Shown: piece after piece, positions 42,969 to 51,599 of the stretch | Position numbering within the stretch: position 1 is the first letter of the stretch | Layout of the letters: the number at the start of each line of letters is the position of its first letter | Source: an uncultured bacterium | GTDB taxonomy: Bacteria; Actinomycetota; Actinomycetes; S36-B12; CAIYMF01 | Direction of reading: 5' to 3' | Assembly: GCA_903826575.1 (NCBI GenBank) | Contig: CAIKEU010000029.1 | Span: 1 to 64,000 of the forward strand | Length of the DNA: 64,000 nucleotides | Translations under genes and position numbers: made by a program | Notes under the pieces: generated by a model | What the model was told of the DNA's origin: nothing | The model's database searches: none | What the model saw: only the letters and a program-made list of their open reading frames with translations

Positions 42969-43862
42969 TTAGTAGCCGGCCTGGGTCAATGAATCCTGGA
43001 GCGATGAAGCGTATGCGAGCGAGAAGAAGGTCGCGCCCGAAGCCGACGCGATGGTTGCCGAGTTCGCTGCAATCGCCTCTTGGGACAAGATCGTGGCCGC
43101 TGGCGTATCAAAGTTCGGTCCGGCGCCGTTGATGTATAGGGCGTTTCCAGCACTGATGCTCGAGACCAATTCGACGGAGGTGATCTTTCCACCTGCAATC
43201 GTTGTCTTAACTTGAACATTGTCGGCTGTAGCACCACGAGCTGAAGCGGCGAATGTCGTCCCATTCGGCAGCTTGAAGTTGCCTTCGTTCTTCACCGCGC
43301 CGGTGTACACACCATCGGTGATCGTCTTGGTCGCGACCGGTGTCGGCGATGCAACGGGGACATCCGCCGTTGACAGGATCGGAGTAGCGAGCACCGATGC
43401 GTTGTTCGTCTGATCGGCGAGCAGCGTCGTGGTACAGGTGTACGTCCAGGTCTCACCGGCGTTCAACAGCGGGTCAGCATTGTTGCCCTGCGGGCCGACG
43501 ATGTTCGCGCACCCGACATCCGAGATGCGGACGTTCTGAAAGTCCGTCGTGCCGGTGTCCTTGAGCGTGTAGGTGAACGTTACGTCCGTGCCTGGCGAAA
43601 CGAGGTTCTTGTCAGACGTGGTGTCCAGTGACAACGAGGCATTACGTGCGTAGACGGTGGCACCTGAATTTACCGACACGTCAATGTTCGGCAGGTTAGT
43701 ACCGGGTGCGACGGGGGTGCTGTTCGCGGCCAGCGCGTTGTTCAAGGCGTTGGCACCGAAGACGGCGGCAATGCCCGCGACCGTGCCGACGGCGATGAGC
43801 GGACCGCGCGACAGGGGCAGGCGCCCGCGAAGCGAGCTGTTTGCGGCGACGTGGCGAGTCAT
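42969..43862 (-). CDS. Secreted DUF11-like/FMN-binding domain protein, short-linker paralogue
   Basis: The 297-residue protein has a signal-anchor (about residues 20-48) and the same DUF11-like sandwich as its neighbour (VTFTYTLKDTGTTDFQNVRISDVG). A linker of only about 20 residues leads to an FMN-binding domain (about 180-297): ITDGVYTGAVKNEGN, VKTTIAGGKITSVEL and SGATFFS (Thr 278, probable FMN attachment). The ATG at 43862 follows GGAGG with a 6-base spacer. It is first of the pair, so a promoter probably lies in the 43863-44476 gap, divergent from the multicopper oxidase. Close similarity over the first 150 residues shows a tandem duplication. Confidence 0.8.
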   Translation of the reverse strand: MTRHVAANSSLRGRLPLSRGPLIAVGTVAGIAAVFGANALNNALAANSTPVAPGTNLPNIDVSVNSGATVYARNASLSLDTTSDKNLVSPGTDVTFTYTLKDTGTTDFQNVRISDVGCANIVGPQGNNADPLLNAGETWTYTCTTTLLADQTNNASVLATPILSTADVPVASPTPVATKTITDGVYTGAVKNEGNFKLPNGTTFAASARGATADNVQVKTTIAGGKITSVELVSSISAGNALYINGAGPNFDTPAATILSQEAIAANSATIASASGATFFSLAYASSLQDSLTQAGY

Positions 43863-44476
43863 CGAGTTCCTCCGAAAAGTATGTGGCGGGCTACTCCCGC
43901 TCGGTGGAAAGACTCCCTCATTCGGAGTAGCGGCGCGTATGCACTTTAGTGAACGGACCGTGAACAGAATTTGCCATTTTGTCCAAGGCGTCGGCCCGAT
44001 ATCACATTAAATTTCCCAACTTTACCCATAAAGATGAACGAAAGGTTACGCACGGTGAGTGCGCACTTGCAGAAGCAGATTTACTACTCCATGTGGGTTA
44101 CGCCAACCGCTCACTGTCGTGATAATCCATGTCGCCACGTCGAAATTGGGCGTTCAAGACAGGCTCCCGGCACGAGAAGGAGCGTCGCTACTTAGCGTGA
44201 TGAAGAGTCATTCGAATGGCCCAACGACGATCCATAAGAGCAATAACTACCGACGAGCACATCCCCCGAACCTCAACATGATGCCTCGAACCTATCCGGC
44301 TATCGGATAATTTCGTGACTAAAACGCGGTGGAGCATGACGTTGAGTGAAGTTTTCACAAGGTGCGCTCAAGAATCTCACCAGAGACTCACCGAATCCCG
44401 ACCGTGCCAGTCTCCAAGTTGCGATGGTTACTCAGAGTGCGAGGGTTGGGGCTCGCCCCCCATTCGAAGGACAGTC
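43863..44476. other. 614-base divergent intergenic region
   Basis: This gap lies between the FMN-binding and multicopper oxidase genes. It is less GC-rich than its surroundings, with AT-rich stretches near 43990-44050. A short inverted repeat TATCCG-gctat-CGGATA lies near 44294. I see no conserved RNA, riboswitch or convincing small gene. It should hold the promoters of both divergent units. Confidence 0.4.
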
Positions 44477-45730
44477 ATGAATGCCGAAAACGAACTTACT
44501 CACGACTACCACGACGAGGCGACAAACCCGTCGTCGAGACGCCGAGGGTTCCGAGGCCGCGGTATCGCAATCCTGTGCGCTGTGACTTTGGCCCTCGGCT
44601 GGGTCTTCATCGGCCCCGGCGGTATCGGTGGCGGACACAACCACGGCGCCGAGGCAAACGCCGCTGGCACATGCGTTGGAGCGGTCAAGCCGATGACTCG
44701 CACGTATTACATCGCCGCCGACCTCGTTCAGTGGAACTACGCACCAGATGGCCTCAACGTTGCCCAAGGACGGCCGTTCACCGCGCAGGAAAACACCTAC
44801 GTCGGAATAGGCGCTGGCCGGATCGGAAGCACCTACACCAAGGCGCTCTAACGCGAGTACACCGATGCAACGTTTGCGACCCTCAAGCCGCGTCCGGCAG
44901 CAGACGCGTACCTTGGCATCCTCGGCCCAACAATCCGAGCCCAGGTTGGTGACACGATCAAGGTGGTATTCAAGAACAACTCATCCTTCCCAGCATCAGT
45001 GCATCCGCACGATGTGGTGTACACCCATGCCAACGAGGGTACGCCTTACGAATTCCCAGGTGAGACCGCAGCTGACCGTCTTGACGACGCAGTCGCCCCC
45101 GGAGCGTCGTACACGTACACGTGGAACGTTGCGACACGAAGCGGTCCCGGCCCAGGAGATCCCTCGTCGAAACTGTCGATGTATCACTCACATACCGACG
45201 AGGTTGGTGACACCTACTCCGGTCTCATCGGGCCAATGATCATCACGCGCGCTGGATGCGCGGCCGCTGATGGTCACCCGCTTGACGTGGATCGCGAGAT
45301 CATCAATCTCTACCAGGTGTGGAACGAAAACAAGAGTCTCTACCTCGACCAGAACATGGCCGAGATGACACCTGACGCAACACTCACCAATGCTCAGTTG
45401 AAGGACGACCCCGGGTTCGAAGAGTCGAACCTCATGCACGCCATCAACGGTTACGTCTTCACCAACGGCCCCAAGGCTGCGATGAACCGGAACACCAAGG
45501 TGCGCTGGTACATCTTTAGCATGGGCACCGAAGTCGATCTTCACACCCCGCACGTCCATGGCAATGTATGGACGAACAGCATGGGTATGAACATGGACAT
45601 GTTCGGAGTTCTGCCCGGTGAAATGCAGACCCTCAACATGGTCCCGGACGCCGCAGGACTGTGGCTCATGCACTGTCACGTGAATGACCACATCACCGCG
45701 GGCATGATTTCCGAGTACCAAGTTAACTAA
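44477..45730 (+). pseudogene. Two-domain multicopper oxidase interrupted by one in-frame TAA
   Basis: The frame is continuous for 418 codons except for TAA at 44849-44851 (codon 125), where ALYREYTDATF-like sequence is expected, so one base change (TAC to TAA) would explain it. The N terminus has a membrane segment (RGIAILCAVTLALGWVFIG). Copper sites are seen after the stop: VHPHD, YHSHTDEVGDTYSGLIGPM, DLHTPHVHGN and the terminal MHCHVNDHITAGM cluster that joins type 1, 2 and 3 copper. It resembles ceruloplasmin-like two-domain oxidases. The ATG at 44477 follows AAGGAC. The downstream part alone lacks the start of domain 1. It is a recent pseudogene or a sequencing error. Confidence 0.8.
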
Positions 45731-45738
45731 TGGCTGTT

Positions 45739-45786
45739 CAGCGAAGGGGCTGCTCGCGCGACAATGCGCACGCAGCCCCTTCGCTG
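45739..45786 (+). terminator. Terminator after the multicopper oxidase frame
   Basis: Perfect 15-base-pair stem CAGCGAAGGGGCTGC and its complement (45772-45786), with GCGC pairing possible inside the 18-base loop. It begins 8 bases after the TAA. Confidence 0.75.
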
Positions 45787-45911
45787 TGTTCCGAACAACT
45801 TCATAGCCAAACAGCGGATCTGTCGCTCGCGCCGGTTCCCCTAGCATGGTCTACACGCCGTCCCTAGAGAGCTAGAGCCGGGTCCCGCACACGCATTGGT
45901 GGAGACGCATG

Positions 45912-46847
45912 ATGACCGCATTCGGCGCACCACAACTAGCGGGCCCTGCGATGCTCACAGACTCTGGCCTTGAGACCGATCTCATCTTCGGCCGCGGCTG
46001 GGATTTACCTGAGTTTGCGTCATTCCCACTGCTCGCATCCGACGATGGTCGCGCAGCCCTTCTTGCGTATTACCAAGAGCATGTGGACGTCGCTATCACA
46101 CACGGGGCGGGCTTCGTATTCGAAACACCAACATGGAGAGCGAGCCGGGACTGGGGTCAGCGCCTTGGATACGGCTCCGCTCACCTCGACCAGATAAACG
46201 CGGACGCTGTCCAACTCCTTCGCGACCTTCGCGACGCTAGCCCGTCGCTAAAATCAGCCACAATCAGCGGCAACCTTGGCCCCCGCGGTGACGGATACAT
46301 CCCCTCTGGAGCGATGGTGGCCGACGAAGCGCGTTCCTACCACGCCCGACAGATCGAGGCATTGGTCGGCGCCGGCGCGGAAGTAATCACTGTTCTTACC
46401 CTCAACTATCCAGCCGAAGGCCTCGGTATCGCCCAAGCTGCCAAGGATGCGCGTATTCCGGCAATCCTGTCCTTCACTGTCGAGACTGATGGCTCACTCC
46501 CCGACGGAACTCATCTCGGTTCAGCAATCGACTTCATCGATGAGCAAACCGACGGCTACGTTAGCTTCTACGGCCTTAACTGTGCGCACCCAGAACACAT
46601 GACGCCTGCCATCGCACCTGGCGCCAACTGGACGACGCGCATCGGTTCGCTGCGAGCAAACGCCTCCAAACTCAGCCACGCAGAACTAGATGCTTTGGAC
46701 ACGATCGACGCCGGCGATCCGGGAGAACTCGCATCGGACTACGACGAACTGCGCTCGCTGCTACCCAACCTCACGGTCTTCGGCGGGTGTTGCGGTACGG
46801 ATGTACGTCACGTCAGTGCAATCGCGAACGTCATCGCCCCGCTTTAG
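45912..46847 (+). CDS. Homocysteine S-methyltransferase family protein
   Basis: The 311-residue TIM-barrel enzyme has a pterin-independent homocysteine methyltransferase layout: MLTDSGLETDLIF at the start and zinc-binding cysteines in GLNCAHPEHM and FGGCCGTDVRHV. It methylates homocysteine, or a related thiol, probably using S-methylmethionine or a betaine-like donor, giving methionine. Two adjacent ATGs (45909, 45912) follow GGAG; the second has the better 7-base spacing. It is monocistronic, followed by the convergent RNase P RNA gene. Confidence 0.88.
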   Translation: MTAFGAPQLAGPAMLTDSGLETDLIFGRGWDLPEFASFPLLASDDGRAALLAYYQEHVDVAITHGAGFVFETPTWRASRDWGQRLGYGSAHLDQINADAVQLLRDLRDASPSLKSATISGNLGPRGDGYIPSGAMVADEARSYHARQIEALVGAGAEVITVLTLNYPAEGLGIAQAAKDARIPAILSFTVETDGSLPDGTHLGSAIDFIDEQTDGYVSFYGLNCAHPEHMTPAIAPGANWTTRIGSLRANASKLSHAELDALDTIDAGDPGELASDYDELRSLLPNLTVFGGCCGTDVRHVSAIANVIAPL

Positions 46848-46877
46848 GACGTCGACAAGAACGACTCGGCGACGTAA

Positions 46878-47288
46878 GTGCAGGCGAGTCGACCTATAAG
46901 CCGGGTTCTGTGCCGATCCGAAGATCGGCGGCGACCATCCCTCTAGGACCACCGTTGCCGATGGCCTCGTGCGGTCTACCCGCAGACTCGAACTGGCAGT
47001 CCTCAAACGTCTGCGCAATGCAATCCGAAAATCGCACCTCTTGACCTTGCTCCAGGTGGGGTTTACCAAGCCGCGAAGGTCACCCAACGCGCTGGTGGTC
47101 TCTTACACCACCGTTTCACCCTTACTACCGATGCTGGGCATCACTAGCGGTCTATTCTCTGTGGCACTTTCCCGCGGGTTTCCCCGGGTGGGCGTTACCC
47201 ACCACCCTGCCGTGTGGAGCCCGGACTTTCCTCGACGTACACAGTTACCTGCTACGCCGCGGCCGCCCGGTCAACTCGCCTGCCTACG
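46878..47288 (-). ncRNA. rnpB: RNase P RNA (bacterial class A)
   Basis: The minus strand carries the conserved RNase P core: GAGGAAAGTCCGGGCT near the 5' end, AAAGTGCCACAGAGAA, and the 3' core AGAACCCGGCTTAT. The outer P1 helix is formed by 47269-47283 with 46880-46894 (15 pairs with one G-U). The RNA is the catalytic subunit that cuts tRNA 5' leaders. Its 5' end lies about 15 bases after the stop of the RNB ribonuclease gene on the same strand, so its promoter is within that gene or it is processed from a joint transcript. Exact ends are uncertain by about 10 bases. Confidence 0.95.
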
Positions 47289-47301
47289 AAGGATAGCCCA
47301 G

Positions 47302-48759
47302 TTACGCCGCGCGCCGGAAAGTCACAGTTCGAGCGTCCACGTCAACGCCCGTTAGTTCTAGGGTTACCCGAGTACCAAGTTCGAGTGTCGGATCTGCAAC
47401 GCGGGTGCGTACCGCGGGCCAATGCAACTGCACCACGACGTAATCGCGCTTACGTTCCACCACGATCGCCGAATATGTTTCACCCACATGATCGGCCATC
47501 AACACGGCCTCGACGAGATCGAATTGTGCTCGCTCCATCGCTCGCGCTCGGGAATCCGCTCGCTTCATTTCATCAGGCAAGGCGGGCAGCGCGTCGATCA
47601 CCCACTGCGGAACGGGCTCGCCTGAAGCAATCGCCAAGCAGCATTCGGTGCCATAGCGATCAACGAGACGACGTAGCGGAGCGGTTACGTGTGCATAGGC
47701 CGATGCCACCGCTGCGTGACGCAGTGACGCAGGCTCATCGTTACCAAACGCTTGCGTCAAAACCGTGTATCCCGCCGATCGAAGCAGAACCGTGACCAGG
47801 TTCAAGAATGCCGCGTGAGCTGGAACTCTCGGATCCAAACCGCGAACCAGTTCCGCGTATGGCTGCTCGTACGGCCAATCGATTCCAAGACTTTGCGCAG
47901 TCAGCCGAACTTGCTCATAGTCAGCATCGGAGGGCGCCTTCATCGTGCGCAGGATTCCAACGCCAGCGTCCAACATCATGCGAGCCGCACATATCCCGGT
48001 CAGCAAAGAGATCTGCGCATTCCACCCTTCCACCGGAAGTGGAGTGCGCATGACAAGTCGATAGCCTGGTCCGTCATCCTCGATTTCCTGATCTGGAACG
48101 AGGACATCGATACCACCGCGCTCAATTTCAAGCAGTTGACGATGCTCACCAACTTCACGCAGACACACAAGCGAATCGTCCGCACTGCCATCTTCGATGC
48201 TGCGCTGCACCTGTTCGTAGCTGAGTTTGCCAACACTGCGAATCATCGCCCTGGCCACATCTACCTCGACCTGCTGGCCACGTGAATTGAGATCGATCTG
48301 CCACACCACTGCCGGACGATCAACATCAGCGAACAAACTCGCCACATCCTCAGACATGACTTTGGGATGCAGGGGCGTACGCAGATCCGGACTGTACATC
48401 GTGACACCGCGCGCATGCGTTTCAACGTCCAGGGCAGAGCCCGGCTCAACGAACGACCCTACGTCCGCGATCGCGTAGTACACGCGGTAGCCGGCGCCCC
48501 GACGCTCGATATAGACAGCTTGATCGAGATCCATCGAATCGGCTGGATCGATGGTGACGAACGGCAGAGCACGAAGATCGCGACGTTCGACACCAGATCT
48601 CGTCGGTGGGGGCTGTGGTGCTGCGGCAATCTGTTCAGCTTGTGCACGCACGTCGGCCGGGAAGTCAACGGGAATCCCCTGCTCGTCGCGGATGTTCTGA
48701 AATCCTTCGCGGAGTTGATCACCCTGACGAGCCTTTGCCAGCAGTCGACGTCGAGTCAC
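47302..48759 (-). CDS. RNB-domain (RNase II/R family) exoribonuclease
   Basis: The 485-residue protein begins almost directly with the RNB catalytic domain; the active-site aspartates are in FVTIDPADSMDLDQAVY (about residues 68-84). Other landmarks are YYAIADVGSFV, RTPLHPKVMSEDVASL, YAHVTAPLRRLVDRYG and a short S1-like C terminus. N-terminal cold-shock domains of classic RNase II/R are missing, as in the short actinobacterial members. It degrades single-stranded RNA 3' to 5'. The start is GTG at 48759. It directly precedes rnpB on the same strand. Confidence 0.92.
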   Translation of the reverse strand: MTRRRLLAKARQGDQLREGFQNIRDEQGIPVDFPADVRAQAEQIAAAPQPPPTRSGVERRDLRALPFVTIDPADSMDLDQAVYIERRGAGYRVYYAIADVGSFVEPGSALDVETHARGVTMYSPDLRTPLHPKVMSEDVASLFADVDRPAVVWQIDLNSRGQQVEVDVARAMIRSVGKLSYEQVQRSIEDGSADDSLVCLREVGEHRQLLEIERGGIDVLVPDQEIEDDGPGYRLVMRTPLPVEGWNAQISLLTGICAARMMLDAGVGILRTMKAPSDADYEQVRLTAQSLGIDWPYEQPYAELVRGLDPRVPAHAAFLNLVTVLLRSAGYTVLTQAFGNDEPASLRHAAVASAYAHVTAPLRRLVDRYGTECCLAIASGEPVPQWVIDALPALPDEMKRADSRARAMERAQFDLVEAVLMADHVGETYSAIVVERKRDYVVVQLHWPAVRTRVADPTLELGTRVTLELTGVDVDARTVTFRRAA

Positions 48760-48796
48760 GCTTACAACCTAGGACATCCGCGGCCGATAAACCCCA

Positions 48797-49708
48797 CTAG
48801 TTCGCGACAGTGACCGCGAGCCGGCTGGACGAGCCAAGATCGGCACGTACCGACGTGACCCGCCCGCCACCATAAAGCGCCAGATACGAACCTGTCGTTG
48901 TGGCATAGGTTGAAAATCGGGCAACTGCTCGCCCCGCACCTGCCGTAGTGCGGGTCTGCACGGTCGCAATCAACGTGGTCACGCGGTTTCTAGCGGAGGT
49001 GAAATAGACGGCCACCCATGACCCATGAGACGTCCGCGTGCGGACGTCGATCGTGATGGGTATCAACCGCCCTTTGGTGGCTGATGCTGGCCCGCTTATC
49101 AGCGTCGACGAGGCACTGTAGACCGTTCGTGTTCCCAACGAAACCGGGCACCGACCGCCAACGAATTTCATCGTGTTCCAAAACCGGGCGGCAGCAGGAT
49201 CGGAGGGAGACCGCGATGTGACCGTGCCAAGGCCGAGGAAGCGAACGTCCGTCGCTAGAAGATTGGCACGGTGCGGTGGTGAGTTGAGGTAATCGGTTAA
49301 CAGCCGCGAAGGAGTGGCCGCATCAGCGAAGGCAACGTTTTCACGAATCGCAGACACTGAGCACACGGCAGCGGCTTGCGAGCCAAGGTTTCGATCGTGA
49401 CTCAACGCCCCGACGGCCCGCAAGTGCGCCGACCAGGCCGTTGCCCGATCAGACAGGTCGGCAAGCATGGTCAGTGGGGGACGTCCATTAGCTATGCGGA
49501 AACGATTGATCAACACCAGCAACTGGGTGTCAAACGATGGTTGGGCGACGGATGCCGCGGAGGTGGACCCCACACTCACGCCGATCGCCTGCGCTGACAC
49601 CGCAAGTGCCGATGCTGACGGGGTACCTGCCACACTCAAACCACCTGCGAAGAACAGGCTGATGACGGTCGTCAAGCCGGCCTTCAACGCTCGCTTATAC
49701 ATGCGCAT
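48797..49708 (-). CDS. Secreted CAP (SCP/PR-1) domain protein
   Basis: The 303-residue protein has a signal peptide (MRMYKRALKAGLTTVISLFF..., cleavage about residue 35). A CAP domain (about 58-190) carries WSAHLRAVGALSHD, IRENVAFA and NSPPHRANLLATDVRFLGLG, the His/Glu/His set of the family. A C-terminal region of about 110 residues is predicted all-beta (TASSTLISGPASATKGR... ). Bacterial CAP proteins are poorly understood envelope proteins. The ATG at 49708 follows GGAGG with a 7-base spacer and replaces a start 57 codons upstream that crosses the yaaA promoter. Confidence 0.87.
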   Translation of the reverse strand: MRMYKRALKAGLTTVISLFFAGGLSVAGTPSASALAVSAQAIGVSVGSTSAASVAQPSFDTQLLVLINRFRIANGRPPLTMLADLSDRATAWSAHLRAVGALSHDRNLGSQAAAVCSVSAIRENVAFADAATPSRLLTDYLNSPPHRANLLATDVRFLGLGTVTSRSPSDPAAARFWNTMKFVGGRCPVSLGTRTVYSASSTLISGPASATKGRLIPITIDVRTRTSHGSWVAVYFTSARNRVTTLIATVQTRTTAGAGRAVARFSTYATTTGSYLALYGGGRVTSVRADLGSSSRLAVTVAN

Positions 49709-49821
49709 AACCCCACCTCCCTTCTGAGAGGCTACCCAGCATCCGGAAACGCCACGCCGGTACCGGACATTTCTTGGCTCACTCTGAGCAGACTTTGCGC
49801 CGATGGGCCAAGATCTAGCCT

Positions 49822-50610
49822 GTGCTCGTACTCCTGCCCCCATCTGAATCCAAGACCACTGCGTCCAAGGGCAAACCACTCGATCTCGAACGGCTGTCCT
49901 TTCCCGAGTTGAACGCGGCTCGAGAGCGCATCCTCAATGAGCTGATCTCCATCAGTACGCACTCCCCCGACAAAGCTCGCATTGCCCTGGGGCTGTCTGA
50001 CAAGCAAATCGATGAAGTCGTTCGCAATCAAACCCTTGCATCGGCTAGATCCGCCCCCGCCAGTCAGATCTACACCGGGGTCCTTTACGACGCGCTCGAT
50101 CATGCAACGTTGGATGCCGCCGCACAGCGTCGAGCAGCCAAGACACTTATCGTGTCGTCGGCCCTGTTTGGTGCCGTTGGATTTGCCGATCGAATCCCGG
50201 CGTATCGACTGTCCGGTGACTCGGTTCTGCCCGGTCTCGGCGCGATGAATGTCTACTGGCGAGATCCGCTGGCCATGGCGATGGAAGCGGTGACGACCAG
50301 GGGACTTATCGTCGATCTTCGATCGGGTGTCTATGCATCCATGTGGAAACCTTCTGGCGCAGTTGCCGATCGAACGGTGGCAATTCGCGTTCTGCAGGAG
50401 CGGCCTGACGGATCACGCTCGGTCGTCAGTCACTTCAACAAGGCGACAAAGGGTCGTTTGATCCGACGCTGGCTCATCGAGGACATTAAGGCAAAGAATG
50501 CTGACGACCTCGCCGAGGCGTGCATTTCAGACGGCGTGGACGTCGAACTTGGCGCCAAACCCAAGAAGGGGCAGATTCGCCCGCTCGATGTAATCGTCCG
50601 CGATCTTTAA
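49822..50610 (+). CDS. yaaA: YaaA (DUF328/UPF0246) peroxide-stress protein family
   Basis: The 262-residue protein has the family hallmarks LVLLPPSESKTTASKG at the N terminus, VSSALFGAVGFADRIPAYRLSGDS in the middle and HFNKATKGRLIRRWL near the C terminus. E. coli YaaA lowers free iron during peroxide stress and binds DNA. The start is GTG at 49822. Its last codons overlap the end of the convergent GH76-like gene by four bases. Family certain, cellular role inferred from E. coli. Confidence 0.92.
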   Translation: MLVLLPPSESKTTASKGKPLDLERLSFPELNAARERILNELISISTHSPDKARIALGLSDKQIDEVVRNQTLASARSAPASQIYTGVLYDALDHATLDAAAQRRAAKTLIVSSALFGAVGFADRIPAYRLSGDSVLPGLGAMNVYWRDPLAMAMEAVTTRGLIVDLRSGVYASMWKPSGAVADRTVAIRVLQERPDGSRSVVSHFNKATKGRLIRRWLIEDIKAKNADDLAEACISDGVDVELGAKPKKGQIRPLDVIVRDL

Positions 50611-51599
50611 CTGGCAGAAACCTCGTCGAACGCCAATGCAACCGCGAGCATCGCGTGCACGAGGCCAGCATGATCGAGCACTACGTCCTTGTCGTAGGTC
50701 CCAATCCCACCACCACGCAGAATCCCAGTCGACGGAATGCGCGCCTCGTTCCACACGCGATCGAGATAGCTCGTGCAATACGTCAGCAACATCGGATTCG
50801 GTTGAGCTAAATGCAGCGTCATGAGTTCGCGAATGAAGATCGAGTTAAACACCGGGGCGTGCTTCCAGAGGCGTTCGTCGTTGAATAGCGCGATCGTGCG
50901 CATTGCCAGATCGGTGGCTTCATCGACATATCCGATCTCGCACAGCAGACCAATACTCAACCCCTGGTTGTAGGTGTAGATCGCACCATCGATCCCACCG
51001 TCAGGTCGTCGGTGATCGCGAACACATCCGTCCGCGTCCTCAAGCTGACTCAAAAAGACCGCACATCCGCGCGCAAACAACATTCCATCTTCATGGTCGA
51101 TCACGCCCTTGTTGGCAAGGCGAGCAGCTACCAAACCCGTTGAACCGGTTGAACATGCATGGTGGTTGAGGCCCTTTTCAACCCAGCGAACACCGATAAC
51201 GCCATCGCCGAGTTCGTCACTACCCTGGCGTAGGAAACCCAGAATCCGGCGGGCTGTTGCCAACGACTGCTGGGTACCGTGATCGATCGCGGCCAGTGCA
51301 ATCCACGCGTTGTCGTCGTAGTAGCGACGGTTATTCGTCGGCCGTTCTGCGTAAGCGTCTGCCGAGCGATACGACTCCAACGTTTGCAGCAATTCGTGGG
51401 CAGCACTGCGTTGAACTACATGCGCATTCGACAGCACAGTGGCCGTATGAAGAACTTGACTAAACGGCCACAGCGGAACCGCACGAACTGCGCCTGGTTC
51501 CTTAACCGTCACGCGACCTGAACGGCGACGCAGGCCTGCGCGATCAAGTGCCTCCCATGACGACAGCGCACGAGCAAGCCACAGTTCACGATCGCCCAC
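50607..51599 (-). CDS. GH76-like (alpha/alpha)6-barrel glycosidase family protein, cytoplasmic
   Basis: The 330-residue all-helical protein has motifs of the alpha-1,6-mannanase family GH76: YYDDNAWIALAAID, where the paired aspartates are the catalytic pair in GH76, and YTYNQGLSIGLLCEI. Unlike most GH76 enzymes it has no signal peptide, so it should act in the cytoplasm, perhaps on a lipid- or nucleotide-linked mannan precursor or another glycoside. The start is GTG at 51599, sharing one base with the TAG of the RNase H/phosphatase gene (TAGTG). Other six-hairpin families remain possible. Confidence 0.72.
   Translation of the reverse strand: MGDRELWLARALSSWEALDRAGLRRRSGRVTVKEPGAVRAVPLWPFSQVLHTATVLSNAHVVQRSAAHELLQTLESYRSADAYAERPTNNRRYYDDNAWIALAAIDHGTQQSLATARRILGFLRQGSDELGDGVIGVRWVEKGLNHHACSTGSTGLVAARLANKGVIDHEDGMLFARGCAVFLSQLEDADGCVRDHRRPDGGIDGAIYTYNQGLSIGLLCEIGYVDEATDLAMRTIALFNDERLWKHAPVFNSIFIRELMTLHLAQPNPMLLTYCTSYLDRVWNEARIPSTGILRGGGIGTYDKDVVLDHAGLVHAMLAVALAFDEVSAS

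Noticed and set aside
44849-44851. Recoding (selenocysteine, pyrrolysine) at the oxidase stop
   Set aside because: The codon is TAA, which is not used for either residue, and the family has Tyr or Phe here rather than a catalytic Cys.
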